Assembly: GCA_029255685.2 (NCBI GenBank)
Contig: CM055319.2
Span: 32,885,068-32,949,067 of the forward strand
DNA length: 64,000 nucleotides
Direction: 5' to 3'
Source of the DNA: Silene conica
Taxonomy: Eukaryota > Streptophyta > Magnoliopsida > Caryophyllales > Caryophyllaceae
The notes under the pieces were generated by a model that did no database searches, was not told the DNA's origin, and saw only the letters and a program-made list of their open reading frames with translations. Below are positions 35,856-46,199 of the stretch, piece after piece (position 1 is the stretch's first letter; each line of letters starts with the position of its first letter). The position numbers were made by a program, and so were the translations under genes.

Positions 35856-36720
35856 TACTCTTTTATGAATTCATGTTATAATTCATTTTCTTGTGTACTC
35901 TTTTACAACCTCATTGTTATGATATTTAATGTTTTGTTTTTCATGTGGAATTGTACGCCAATTTTGAACACCACAAAGTGAAGTGATTAACATTACATCG
36001 TTTTAGTCCTTGATTACCCACTTGAGCTGATAACTCAGGTAATCATTTTGTGACGTTGGTTGATGGTGGGTTCAATGAGCCATAAGTTAAACAGTTGACA
36101 GACCAATCACAAAGGCGAGTTATACGGATATCTCGTAGGATACCCCGTGACAACGTTATGGAGTCCTAAATGTTTTATAACATTGGGTGCTAGGTCGTGG
36201 ATAGGACCTCCATAGTGTTCCTTAGAGTCGAGTCTTTTGACTTTCAATTGTCTCTTGAGATCAAGGCAGATTTTGGGTAACTTTGGTTTCTTTCCCACGG
36301 TCTTCCGTAACAGGGGCCAAGAGGATTTTTTCTGGGTTATTTCATGCTGCGCTTACATCTGCAGGATTCGAGTTGAGGGAAATATCCAAACCCTTATCAG
36401 GATTTTATCATTTCTCAGGGCCACTCGAGGAGTAGTAACTGAAATGCAGGGCCATGGTCGAATACAGATTCGTTTTATCAGTTAAGTTACTCTCTAGTCG
36501 GGGAAACCACTCTTGATACAAATCGATTGTGAGATACGACCTTTGCGAATGCGGATTTGCAAATTGTCTTACATTGAGTGGGAGAAATTTTAAAAGGATA
36601 TGAGAATCGGTTATCGCACCTACACTTGTACGGACAAGTGGGAGTTTGTTGGAGCTTGTGTCCTCCACATGTAGTGTGATAACGTCATTGCACATACCCT
36701 TGTACGGACAAGTGGGAGAT
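35856..36720 (+). other. Copia B 3' untranslated region with duplicated polypurine tract
   Basis: Non-coding. The 3' end holds two near copies, 36629-36666 and about 36702-36739, of CTTGTACGGACAAGTGGGAG followed by TTGTTGG.GCT.GTGTCC. The second is the polypurine tract plus the true LTR start at 36721; the first looks like a decoy tract and LTR start. CTTGTACGGACAAG is itself an inverted repeat (CTTGT / ACAAG). Confidence 0.7.
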
Positions 36721-37726
36721 TGTTGGGGCTGGTGTCCTTGACAGTTAGTACAATGACTTACTAAATCTCTTAAAGGATCACAAGGGCATACTTTAGTATT
36801 ATTATCAGTTGATCCACGTTTATCAATAACGGTTGGCTTGCTAGATAAGTTTGACGTTATTGTCATACGGATGGCGGTGATCAACTGGACCCTATACGTC
36901 ACACCTATAGGACACGTTTGAGAGATGTGAAGGTATGAAAATACAGTCACATTTATGCCGGATACGACTAAACAGTTAGTCAGAGGTATTGACTATTAAA
37001 TTAGTCAATAATATATTGAGATTATTATTTAATACGGATTAAATAATTTTAGCTAATACGGATTACATGATTAATTCGTAAATTAAATATAAACGGTTAT
37101 ATTTAATTAAATATTAAATTCGTGTATTAATATAAACAGTTATATTAATTAACATAATTATACAATATCGTAATTTTGTCAGACCATTATTAATGTATCG
37201 ACTACATTAATATCTGATAACGTGTATGCGATTTATAATTAAATCCCGCGAATTATATTTTAGCAAAATGGGTTGAATCACGCATTGGAATAAGGTAAGA
37301 GTGGAAAACCCACTCCTACCCGAGACCTAATTCGGCCGACCTAGTAGAGTAATACAAAAGGAGAAGACTTCTCCTTTTGTCAGGTTACTCATACTACTGG
37401 CAATTGATTATTCTGACAATTAGGGTTTTGAGAGCATCCTTCTCCCAAAACCTAGATCTCACATCTAAACCTCACAAAACTCTCCCCATATTGCAAGGCA
37501 ATTGGAGAGCCTTTCTAACACACGCGACATCGTCTCAATCTAAGTCTTGGGTGCAAGTTATGGGAGGGAATTTACTTTAATTCCTGTTCTTAGGCCATTC
37601 GCACAAGGAGCAAAGGTTGTACTCTTTTTCATGTTGTTTTATTATCTTAATTATGACCATAATCGCACTTGTAAATTTTGTTATAATCCTTCATGTTTAG
37701 GGTGAATACATGTTATAATCCCCACA
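36721..37726 (+). repeat. 3' LTR of copia B
   Basis: Direct repeat of 17112-18114, followed by the TSD gtttc. It contains the same perfect hairpin at 37354-37380. Confidence 0.9.
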
Positions 37727-37731
37727 GTTTC

Positions 37732-38179
37732 TCGGTACCATCCGCAAGAGTGATAGAGGTTGTAGCGGGGGACAAATTCTTGATGTCCAACTTTTTGGCC
37801 ATTGCTAGTGGCATGACGCCCACGCTTGCTCCCAAGTCACATAATGCATTTTCAATTTTCTTCCCTCCGACATAACAATTTATCGAAAAGCTACCCGGAT
37901 CTCCGAGTTTGATAGGGAGGGTGCTTGGGACTTTCTTGGCGGACAATGTAATTGCATTCACTTCTCTTTTCTCTTCTAGTGAGGGATTGTTGCTTCCACC
38001 TCTTCAACAAGTCTCATCAACTCCTCACAACGAGGATCTCCTTTAGTAATTTTCATGAAAAAATCACAAACTCTTCTCTCCATGAGCCCTTCTTCATATT
38101 CGGACTCTCCATCAATCACATCTTTTTCCTTCTCAAGATTTACTTTCCTTTCATCATTCCTCTTCCTTGGAAGCTCCAT
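37732..38179 (-). pseudogene. Athila-like gag-pol linker and retropepsin N-terminal part
   Basis: On the minus strand: a charged linker (38179-37976) and, after a frame change near 37975, the retropepsin start VPSTLPIKLGDPGSF and ALCDLGASVGVMPLAMAKKL. The CDLGAS motif carries the active-site aspartate of Athila/Tat proteases, then ITLADGTEK. The domain is interrupted by copia B directly after this and continues at 17111-16496. Confidence 0.8.
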
Positions 38180-40317
38180 GACTTGTTCAACACAAATTGA
38201 TTTCCTTCAATCTCATCCCGGTAACTAGCTTCCGCGGAAGCAATGGGCACCATCACCATTACTTCCTCCTCACTATCACCTCCAACTTCACTCCCAAAAA
38301 CCGTCATGAGTTGTTCAAGTGAAGATTTTCCTCCGCTACTCTTGGTTTCAAGCATTGGTTGCTCTTGGGCATTTGTCATAATTGCATTGACTCCATGATG
38401 TTTTGTAGCATCTCTTGAGCTTTGACCTTGAGCTTGAAAGCCAACCGGAGGCCTGTGAGGATTGGCTAAGGCTTGGGAAGCGACTCTAGCCTCCATCTCT
38501 CGTATCTCCTTTTGGGTCGCATTCATCAAGTTCATCATCTCTTGGTTGTGGGTAGTTTGCATATTCTTCACAAGTTTGAGTAATTCTCCCACTTGATTCT
38601 CACTTGATGGTTCTTGGTGAGGGGTATTAGTAAGGGGCAAAGCAAACCCATAGTCGCTCCTAGGGCCCCCAACTTGAGAGTTCCCCTTTGGCATTTGTTT
38701 ATTGAAGTTGGGATTTTGTTGAATGAAATTTGGGTCGTTGAAATTTTGGTTCTGGTGGAAATTTTGGTTTGGATTTGGGTTGTTGTGGAAGTTGTTTTGA
38801 AATGGGGGTGGGTTGAAATTTTGGGTTTGATTTTGATTTGGCTTGTTGCTAAAATATGGATTGTTGTAATTTGGGTCATTGAAGTTGGGTGTAAAGCCTT
38901 GATTGACTTGATTGACTTGGTTTCCTTGATAAAAGCTTTGGTTTTGAAAATTGTTCCTCGGGTTGAAGTTTCCACCCCTTTGTTGAAATCCGGGTGGGTT
39001 TTGAGTTTGAGTTTGTTGAATTTGATGTGAGTTCAAGACATTGGTACTCTTGTAGCTTAAATGGGGGTGGCTACGCATGCCCGGATGGTAGTAATTGGAA
39101 TTTTGGTTGAAAGTGTTTTGGTTTCTTGAGTTATTGAAGGCTTGAAAGGCATACAACTCCTCCTCACTTCCACTTCCCTCATAGGTGTTGTTGGCACATA
39201 CATCAAATGTATGTCCACTCCCTCCACATAAATCACATGACACAATGTTGTGCACTTGATACATCCCCGGGGTGTTACACCCACTTGCTTTGCTAGTTGC
39301 CCCCTTTGTCAACTCTTCTAACTTCTTTGTCAACAAATCTATCTTGGCATTGGTTTCTTCATTGGCTTTCGCATTGGCGAGGCTCTCATTGGGGTACTTG
39401 CTACTCTTCCTCAATACATTTCCCCTTGTCCCATAATTCTCCTCGGAATCAACAATTTTCTTAATGAGCTCGGTCCCTTCCTCATCCGGGAGGTGGTCAA
39501 AACTACCTCTCGCCGACGCATTGACCATTTCCTTTGTGCGAGGGAGAAGTGTTTGAAAGAATGTTTGGGTGGTGTACCATGTAGGGATCCTATGATGAGG
39601 ACACCTAGCAAGGAGTTCTTGATACCTATCCCATGCTTCTCCTAAGCTCTCCCCCTCATCTTGTTGGAATTGGGTGATCTCATTTCGAATCATGGCGGTC
39701 TTTGAGGACGGATAATACTTAGCACGGAAGGCCTTGGCTAGATCATCCCAAGCAGTGAAGGTGTTTGGGGGATGAATGTTTAACCAACGATCCGCCTTGT
39801 CCGTCAATGAATAAGGAAAGAGCATCAATCTCAAAGTCTACTCTGGAACTCCCGTCTTCTTTATCATAGCAACCTTGCCTTGGAACTTCCTCAAGTGCCA
39901 GTGGGAATCCTCGTGAGAGACCCCACCAAAGGCATGTTTCTCGATGGAACTCATTTGTGATGGGTGAATTTCAAAGTTTTGTGGCACAAGATTGCCAAAG
40001 TTGATGGGGTTTGTGGTGTCATTATGGTTGGGGCGGTTGTGATATCTTAGGGCGGCCATTATGTGGATTTGTGGTTGATTGTGAATATGAGGTGAGGGTG
40101 GTGGTGATTGGTAGAATGGGTTGTCGAAATTTTCGGATGTCGGGCTTGGAAAGTCTTGGTTTGGGCTTTGTGGTTCGGGTGGGGAAGGTGGGTTGTTGTG
40201 GCTAGTTGAAGCTTGGGAGGCTATCCTTACTCTTTCTATAGCCCGGCTCCTTAAGGCCCGAAAGAGCCTTTCCGGTTCGGAACTTGAGAGTAGTGAGAAC
40301 GAATCACCCCTTGGCAT
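38180..40317 (-). pseudogene. Athila-like gag (Retrotrans_gag, asparagine-rich, CCHC-like)
   Basis: From ATG at 40317: a serine/proline-rich N-terminus, KHAFGGVSHEDSHWHLRKF, a nonsense TAG at 39838-39840, then the Retrotrans_gag domain LRLMLFPYSLTDKADRWL ... WDDLAKAFRAKYYPSSKT ... EAWDRYQELLARCPHH. Next is a knuckle-like CDLCGGSGHTFDVC (about 39250-39210) and a long Asn/Phe/Gln/Pro-rich region (about 39120-38700) of low complexity. The frame changes near 38180 before the protease linker. Capsid and nucleocapsid of the element are the expected products. Apart from one stop and the shift the frame is long (564 codons). Confidence 0.85.
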
Positions 40318-40480
40318 AAAAACTTAGCAACACAATTAGTCGTCCTAGTGTTTTTTAGACACTAGGGAGAGTAAAACTAACAACCACTCTACACTTAAAC
40401 TAACAAAGCTTGAATTAAGACAAACAAAGCACAACTAACTAAGGCTAAAAACTAAAACTAAACTAAACAATCTCTAGCAC

Positions 40481-40500
40481 CATCCCCGACAACGGCGCCA
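40481..40500 (-). promoter_or_regulatory. Primer-binding site of the Athila-like element (tRNA-Asp type)
   Basis: On the minus strand TGGCGCCGTTGTCGGGGATG starts three bases after the LTR end. TGGCGCC..TTG is characteristic of Athila/Tat elements, matching plant tRNA-Asp 3' ends by recall. The leader to gag (40318-40480) has no other feature. Confidence 0.8.
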
Positions 40501-41453
40501 TTTTGATGATCGGTTTTGCCGTCAATTCCCGTATCAAACAAGTTTATAAAACCCGATAATAAGTAGTACTTTAGTCGGGGTCGATCACAGAGATGGTGGG
40601 GACAATTGTTTAATCTAATTCTAATTTAAGACAAAGTTGGGTAATGGGTTTTGTGAGTGATAAGACTAACAACTAAAGACAAATTCAAGCAAATATACTA
40701 AGATTAAATCGATGATAAAAACAACTAGGGTGTCGGGGGTTACTAGGGTAGGTCGATGTCAAACATACAAAGGGGTAGAAGGTCTCTTCTATGCTAGGTC
40801 TAGGTTTGTCGCGTCTCTCGATTAGACTCGCCTAAAGTCGAACCCTATCCTAGATCTCGCTACAAACAAAGCCAACAAATCATACATACATGCTCATGAG
40901 AACCCTAGACTATAGTCAAAGGTAAACAACAATGAGAATCATGCCCAACCGTCGTTTAAGCATTTCATCAAACATATAGCAAGCATATAATGAGAACCTA
41001 ACAGAGATGAAGACCAAACCCTAACCCTAAGCAATAATCATCAACACCAACCACCCAAGCAAACCCCTAACCCTAGAAATAGACTACTCACACATAAATA
41101 AGAAAGACATATGAACAATCGATGGATAATTGCTAAACATATTGGAATAAGATAAAAAGAAACAATTGATTAAAGATAACTTGAAACAAGTGTAAACAAA
41201 TGGAAATACTAAGCAAGAGAAAGGAAGATTATACCAGTACTTGTATTAAAGAGAGGAACTTGGATACATGAGAAGAATTCTCTCAAATGTCTTCAAAATA
41301 CACCCAAAACCCGAAATGTAAACTATTGATTACTAGGAAGAACACTAACTAGGATTAAGGAAAGATTAACTAAAGAGGATTCTAAAAACTAAAGAAAGAT
41401 TAAGGATTTGAGTTGAGTTTTGAATGTGAAAATGTAGGCAATGAAACAGTAAC

Positions 41454-42711
41454 TGTAATACTCCGTATTCTATGATACTTTATATTTCTATATTTACTAA
41501 TTATATTTCTATATTTAATATTTATGTTGACGTGGGTTTGATAATTAATTCATCGGATAAGTAATATGGTAAGATATTTTATATGTTGAGTGTGACACGA
41601 CGAATATGCATACTAGTTACATATCGTGTTTTAAGTATACGTTTGGGCCTCAATTTACGTACACGACAAAGCAGCCCATTAACATGAAACAAACATCTAA
41701 CACAAACTCATATGTCGTCCCACACTTAACCAACACCCAAAACCCTAGATCTAGGCTATCGACACCCAGCCCCTACCCTCACTTTTCTGCCGCCACTTCA
41801 GAGGGTAGGAAAGAGGGTTCATGCGGTGGTCTAGGGCAACCCACGGTGGGTCGTTTACGCAGGGAAAGAGGTACGGCTGAATTGTGGTTTTCTTCGTCAT
41901 TTTCAATTCTCCTGCCTATGTTTTGCATCGGTTTTGAGTCGTGTTTCATGTTAATTGTTTCTGATAAATACCTAGACTTAATCTATGATGTATAATGATT
42001 GTATGTTGTATATGGGGATGTCATCTTTAAACCCCTAGGGCTGTCGTGGGTGGTGTTTGTCGTCGGTGTCAGCCTTGTATGGGTTGTTTTCAGAACAGAG
42101 TCACGAGCAGGGAGTTTCGCTTATGAGTTCGACTGGTTCTTTGAGCATGGCGGTTATGGTTGTGAGGGTAGGTTATTAGAGTGTAGAGAGGGGTCCTGGA
42201 TGGTGGTTGTCACGGGGATTGTGGTGGTTCAGGGCAGTTGTTATCGGGGTTCTCGTTTGGGTGGTTCTCAACGGAAAACAGGGGTGGTTGTATGGGTCAT
42301 GACCAGGTGTGTTTGGGGTCAGTGTCGCAGACTACTAGGGACGAGTTAGGTTCAGGGGTTGGTGTCGAGTGGTTCACCTTGTTGCACGGGTAGCAGCCAT
42401 GATAGAGTCGCGTGGTGCTGGTGGCTGAAAGGGGGTCGATGGCTTGATGTTTTTAGGCTGGTCAGGTGGTCAGGTGGTTGGTCAGGTGGTGTTTTTAGGC
42501 TGGTTCACCACATCAGTAGGGGTCGATGGGGCAGCTGGTGGTCGTGGTGGCAGCTGGTGGTCGTTGGTACGCAAAGTAAGGGGGCTGTTGGTGACAGTGT
42601 TGGTGTAACACGGTGGTTGGGGCTGTTTTGGAGTCGGGTTTGATGTCGGGTATTAAGAGGGTTGTAGGGCGTTTTGGTAGTGTCGTTGGAGTTGTGTTTT
42701 GTTGTGTTTTG

Positions 42712-42753
<42 letters not shown>

Positions 42754-43948
42754 CTATTCTTATTCTTATTATTATTAATGTTATTATTGTTTTGGTAACT
42801 CTTAATAACATTTTTGTCATTTTTATGATTGGTATTATTAGTAGTAATAACAATTTCATTGGATGTTCGTTCATGTTAGTCAAAGTTGGTGAGTCGGGAA
42901 ATTTATAAGTTATGAAGTTTCTATTTTGGGAAGGTTCTATTTATGGAAAGCTTCCATTTATGGAAGGTTTCTATAATTAGTAAGTTATGGTTATATATAT
43001 TGTTATTGTGTAATTCACATTAATATTGGAAGTGTATAAGTGTGTTATTTATTGATGGGTGGATTGTATGCTATAACTAGTAGGTTTATAGTTGACATGT
43101 GAATGAACATGACCAAGTAAATCAGTTAGTTATGTTGGTTGTATGAACAACTTTTGATATTAAGTAATAATACTTATAGGAACGGAATTCGAAGTGGAAC
43201 ATTTCTAGCAGCTGTTCGGTTATCAATCCGCAAGTGAGGTAGGGGAATACTATATATATGGTGATGAGTAAATTGTTAATATCAGATGTTATTTCTTTAT
43301 ATCCTATTGCATGAAGGGTATTATATTTGATTCAAGTTGACTGTATATCTCTGTGATACTATACGTTGTGGCTATTAATGGGTCTTGTGATACGGTGCGG
43401 AGTTGAGATTGGTGTTGGATCGGTGCGGAGTTTATATGGTGTTGGATCGGTGCGGAGTTTATATGGTGTTGGATCGGTGCGGAGTTTATATGGTGTTGGA
43501 TCGGTGCGGAGTTTATTTGGTGATGGATCGGTGCGGAGTTATTTGGCGTTGGATCGGTGCGGAGTATATTTTATTGTTGTCTTATTTATCTTTCTACTCA
43601 ACCTCGCGGTTGACCCTGTGTATTCGTGTGCACCTACAATGTTCCGGAATGGGGAGTAGATCTTACAGGTCAGTGACAGATGGACTAGGAGCTTGGGCAT
43701 GGAGAGAGACATGACATGGACCTACTTAGAGTTAGATCACATTTAGATATCGTCAGTTGTACTTTCATTTTATCAAGTTTGGAACTCGTAATTGTTGTAA
43801 TACCAAGTCCCAATTTAATCAGCATTTATATAAATTACCTTTGGTTGTTTACCTTGTTATTCACTACCTCGGATATTCCGGGATGGTAACAGTCCTATTT
43901 ATTTGAGAATGTCTTGCTAAAGGCTCTTAAATAAATGGGGGTGTTACA
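41454..43948 (+). mobile_element. Solo LTR of a gypsy-type element (2495 bp)
   Basis: It starts TGTAATACTCCG, ends GGGTGTTACA, and is flanked by TSD gtaac (41449-41453, 43949-43953). The uninterrupted LTR copy at 10240-10260 shows the empty site. No gag-pol is present, so it is best read as a solo LTR left by LTR-LTR recombination. ORFs inside (41999-42643, 43366-43659) reflect GC-skewed repeats and are not considered genes. Contents include a (TTA)n microsatellite at about 42712-42785 and a 27-bp minisatellite at 43410-43570. Confidence 0.75.
43410..43570. repeat. 27-bp minisatellite in the solo LTR, about six copies
   Basis: The unit is GTTGGATCGGTGCGGAG plus TTTATATGGT. The first units are identical; the last ones vary (TTTGGTGATG, TTATTTGGC). 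Confidence 0.85.
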
Positions 43949-44048
43949 GTAACAAACCCTAGGAATACGTGAAAATACAATAAAAGTTGCGTAAATGAAA
44001 ATATGCTAAGTGTGGGTTTATATAGTGCGCGAAAATCTGAGAAATGAC

Positions 44049-44405
44049 TCTCAGCCGGTCTGGAACCGACTAAGAGTAAAAAAAACAAACTTCTGAAACT
44101 TTTCAATGTGAGCCTCCTCCCCAGCCGGTGGACCGGCTGCCGGTCGGCCACCGGCTGAGGGCCTTGATTGCTGGGCCTGACTTCTTACGTTGAAAGGAGA
44201 AGTTGCAAAGTGTGAGAGGGGTCCCAGCTGGTCAGCCGGCTGCCGGTCAGCCGGCTGCCGGTTGGCCACTGGCTGAGGACCCAAAACCAGACTTCTGATG
44301 CATTTATTCAAGTGTACAGGTGAAGGGGCTCCCAGCCGGCGGACCGGCTGCCGGCCGACCGACCGGCTGCCGGCCGACCGACCGGCTGCCGGCCGACCGA
44401 CCGAG
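44049..44405. repeat. GC-rich nested palindrome cluster in Athila-like 5' LTR
   Basis: Counterpart of 10351-10675. Near 44332-44402 the block CCGGCTGCCGGCCGACCGA is repeated about three times, where the other LTR has a single copy; near 44225-44265 CAGCCGGCTGCCGGT is doubled. This indicates local replication slippage at the palindromes. Confidence 0.85.
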
Positions 44406-44681
44406 GATCCCATTGCGCCATTTCTTCACCTTTTTCTTCTCTTTTTGCTTTGATTCCACTTAGTTTGTTCCCGTTTCTTCATTCCCACCTCAAGTCCTAC
44501 AAAATGGCAACCAAACATGTAGAAGAGAGGTATCGGGCATAAAAAGGAGCAATAACATGTAAAACAGGGGCGAAACGGGATCGAAATAAGAGGAAAAGAA
44601 AGGAAAATAATGACCGAATTTGGGCTCATCAGCCTAACAGTTGGTGCTTACTACACCTGGACAAATAAGCAGCAACCTAAA

Positions 44682-46194
44682 TGAAGAGTCTATTGATCTA
44701 GATATACTCAAGAAATGGGCCGTTGAATTGAGTATGCCAACTTTTTCGATTCTTCTTCAATGTATGTTGATGAGGCGTGATAGTAGCAAGTAACGAGTAA
44801 GAACAACAAAGTAAAAGGAGACACGATCGTTTGAAGTGGTTCAGTTTCACAAATCGAAACCTACGTCCACTATTCTCGATTAATAAAATTAGTACCTTCT
44901 CCGGATTACAATTTTATCAACCCTACTCGTACAACTTTGATATTAGTTGTAAGTCAAACTAGATACCGTAAAATACCTAGCTATGTCACGTATCGTGAAA
45001 TACTTGACTACAATGAGTACCGCTAAATACTCGAACTATCTTATTTGAATAAGATGAAATCTTCAACAACTCTTGTGTTCAATGATCTTGAACGTATGAG
45101 AGTAATCTTCAAAGCTTGTAGTCTTTATTACGAGATCTGACAATGATTGGCACGGAAAACGAGATGCACGAAAGATAACGTTCAGTTGTTTCTTTTGAGC
45201 GTGAGGCGTGTATTGTTGTAGTCTTGAACGTGTGATATAGTGTCCTTATATACTAATTTAGATCTAGGTTGAATCCTGGATAGTTTAGGAATATTACTTT
45301 ATCTAGAATACTTATTCTAGGTAATATTTTAAAACTAATCTTATTTGATTTAGGAAAGGACTTTTATAAGATATTATTAAATTAAGACATAAGATTGTTT
45401 TATCAAAAACCTATTTGATTTAGGAAACAATTTATATCTTAAAATATAACATTCTACTTTAAATCAATTCCTAATTCTTGTCAAGATATAATAAAATATA
45501 TCTTTAATCAAATCCTAATTTGACTTTAAGTAAATTAAATAAACACAATTTATTTAATTAAACCATAAAGACAACGAAAACGTATTAGTAGTCGTGTAGG
45601 AAATGTGAGGCATGCTTCCTTGACACGTTTCCCAAAGCACACTTCCCGAGATATACGTTTCATCGGACACGTTCTTCGAGACATATTTCTCGAAGCATGT
45701 TTCCCTAGGAGTTTAGATTTTGAAAATAACGGTTAGAATAAAATTCTTAGTATATTAGAATAAATAATTATCTCATAGGATAATTATTTTAATCCTTGTT
45801 AACCAAAGAATACTCTTATTCTAAAACCCGTTTTAAGATTACTAAATTAATATATGACAATATAACAATAATACGCATATATCTTCACGCTTTTATTTAT
45901 TCCACGCAAATCTCATTTCTTCAATAGTTATAGATACGACCTATAACTTAGGAGCTCTTTGATTCCGTAATAAGATTTTTATCTTGTAAGTCTTTAAAAA
46001 GACTTAACAGGAGCTTGATCTTTCTTCAATCTACGATTGAATCTATACTTTGCTAAACTACGATCTTCGCTCTATAATTAACTGTACACTTAAACGCACG
46101 ATTACACGCATATGTGTATAAAATATAATTATCTAGACTTGTCATTATTAAAACGTAAAACAATATATTAAACATATAGAATATATTACTAACA
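44682..46194 (-). mobile_element. Solo LTR related to the SIRE LTR, minus strand (1513 bp)
   Basis: The ends in element orientation are TGTTAGTAATATATTC and ACTCTTCA; the TSD ctaaa is at 44677-44681 and 46195-46199. Reverse-complemented, its right part parallels the SIRE LTR: TATTTAGCGGTACTC repeats, a CACGAGTAGGGTTG-like stretch, GTGGACGTAGGT, and a final CAATAGACTCTTCA. It is clearly diverged from 49065-50547, so it is an older insertion of a related family. A minus-strand TATA-like TATATAAGGACA lies near 45243-45256. No coding sequence. Confidence 0.8.
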
Positions 46195-46199
46195 CTAAA

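Larger units (their letters stand above)
17112..37726 (+). mobile_element. Copia B: Ty1/copia LTR element, plus strand, inserted in the Athila-like retropepsin
   Basis: LTRs (17112-18114 and 36721-37726) start TGTTGG and end in CA; the TSD gtttc lies at 17107-17111 and 37727-37731. It has a PBS for initiator tRNA-Met, a leader interrupted by a Tekay element, a gag-pol frame at 31833-35855, and a purine tract before the 3' LTR. By eye I counted about 19 substitutions plus a 4-bp indel between the LTRs, roughly 2%. Three nonsense codons make it non-functional. Confidence 0.9.
9308..44631 (-). mobile_element. Athila/Tat-like Ty3/gypsy LTR element, minus strand, lacking RT/RH/IN
   Basis: LTRs at 9308-10898 (3' LTR in element orientation) and 40504-44631 (5' LTR, carrying a nested solo LTR) start TGATGA and end TCATCA in element orientation. 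The TSD is gccca at 9303-9307 and gccta at 44632-44636, one base diverged. The PBS TGGCGCCGTTGTCGGGGATG (40500 down to 40481) is of the tRNA-Asp type used by Athila/Tat elements. Coding content in order: gag, retropepsin (split by copia B), and a separate Athila-type ORF. No reverse transcriptase, RNase H or integrase is present, so replication would depend on a helper. Confidence 0.85.
40504..44631 (-). repeat. 5' LTR of the Athila-like element, split by a solo LTR
   Basis: LTR sequence is 40504-41453 and 43949-44631. It matches 9308-10898 with scattered changes. A TATA box on the minus strand lies near 44018-44027. The GC-palindrome cluster at 44049-44405 is rearranged: one unit is shortened near 44060 and others are expanded near 44332-44402. 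Confidence 0.85.

Noticed and set aside
38614..39030. 138-codon plus-strand hydrophobic ORF resembling a membrane protein
   Set aside because: Antisense of the Asn/Phe-rich low-complexity gag region; composition explains the hydrophobic translation.
41606..42643. Plus-strand ORFs in the solo LTR
   Set aside because: No domain pattern, poor continuity, Trp/Gly/Val-rich composition from GT-rich DNA; sits within a solo LTR.
43366..43714. Protein with GSVRSLYGV repeats
   Set aside because: Product of a 27-bp minisatellite read in frame; two frames give equally long repeat proteins.
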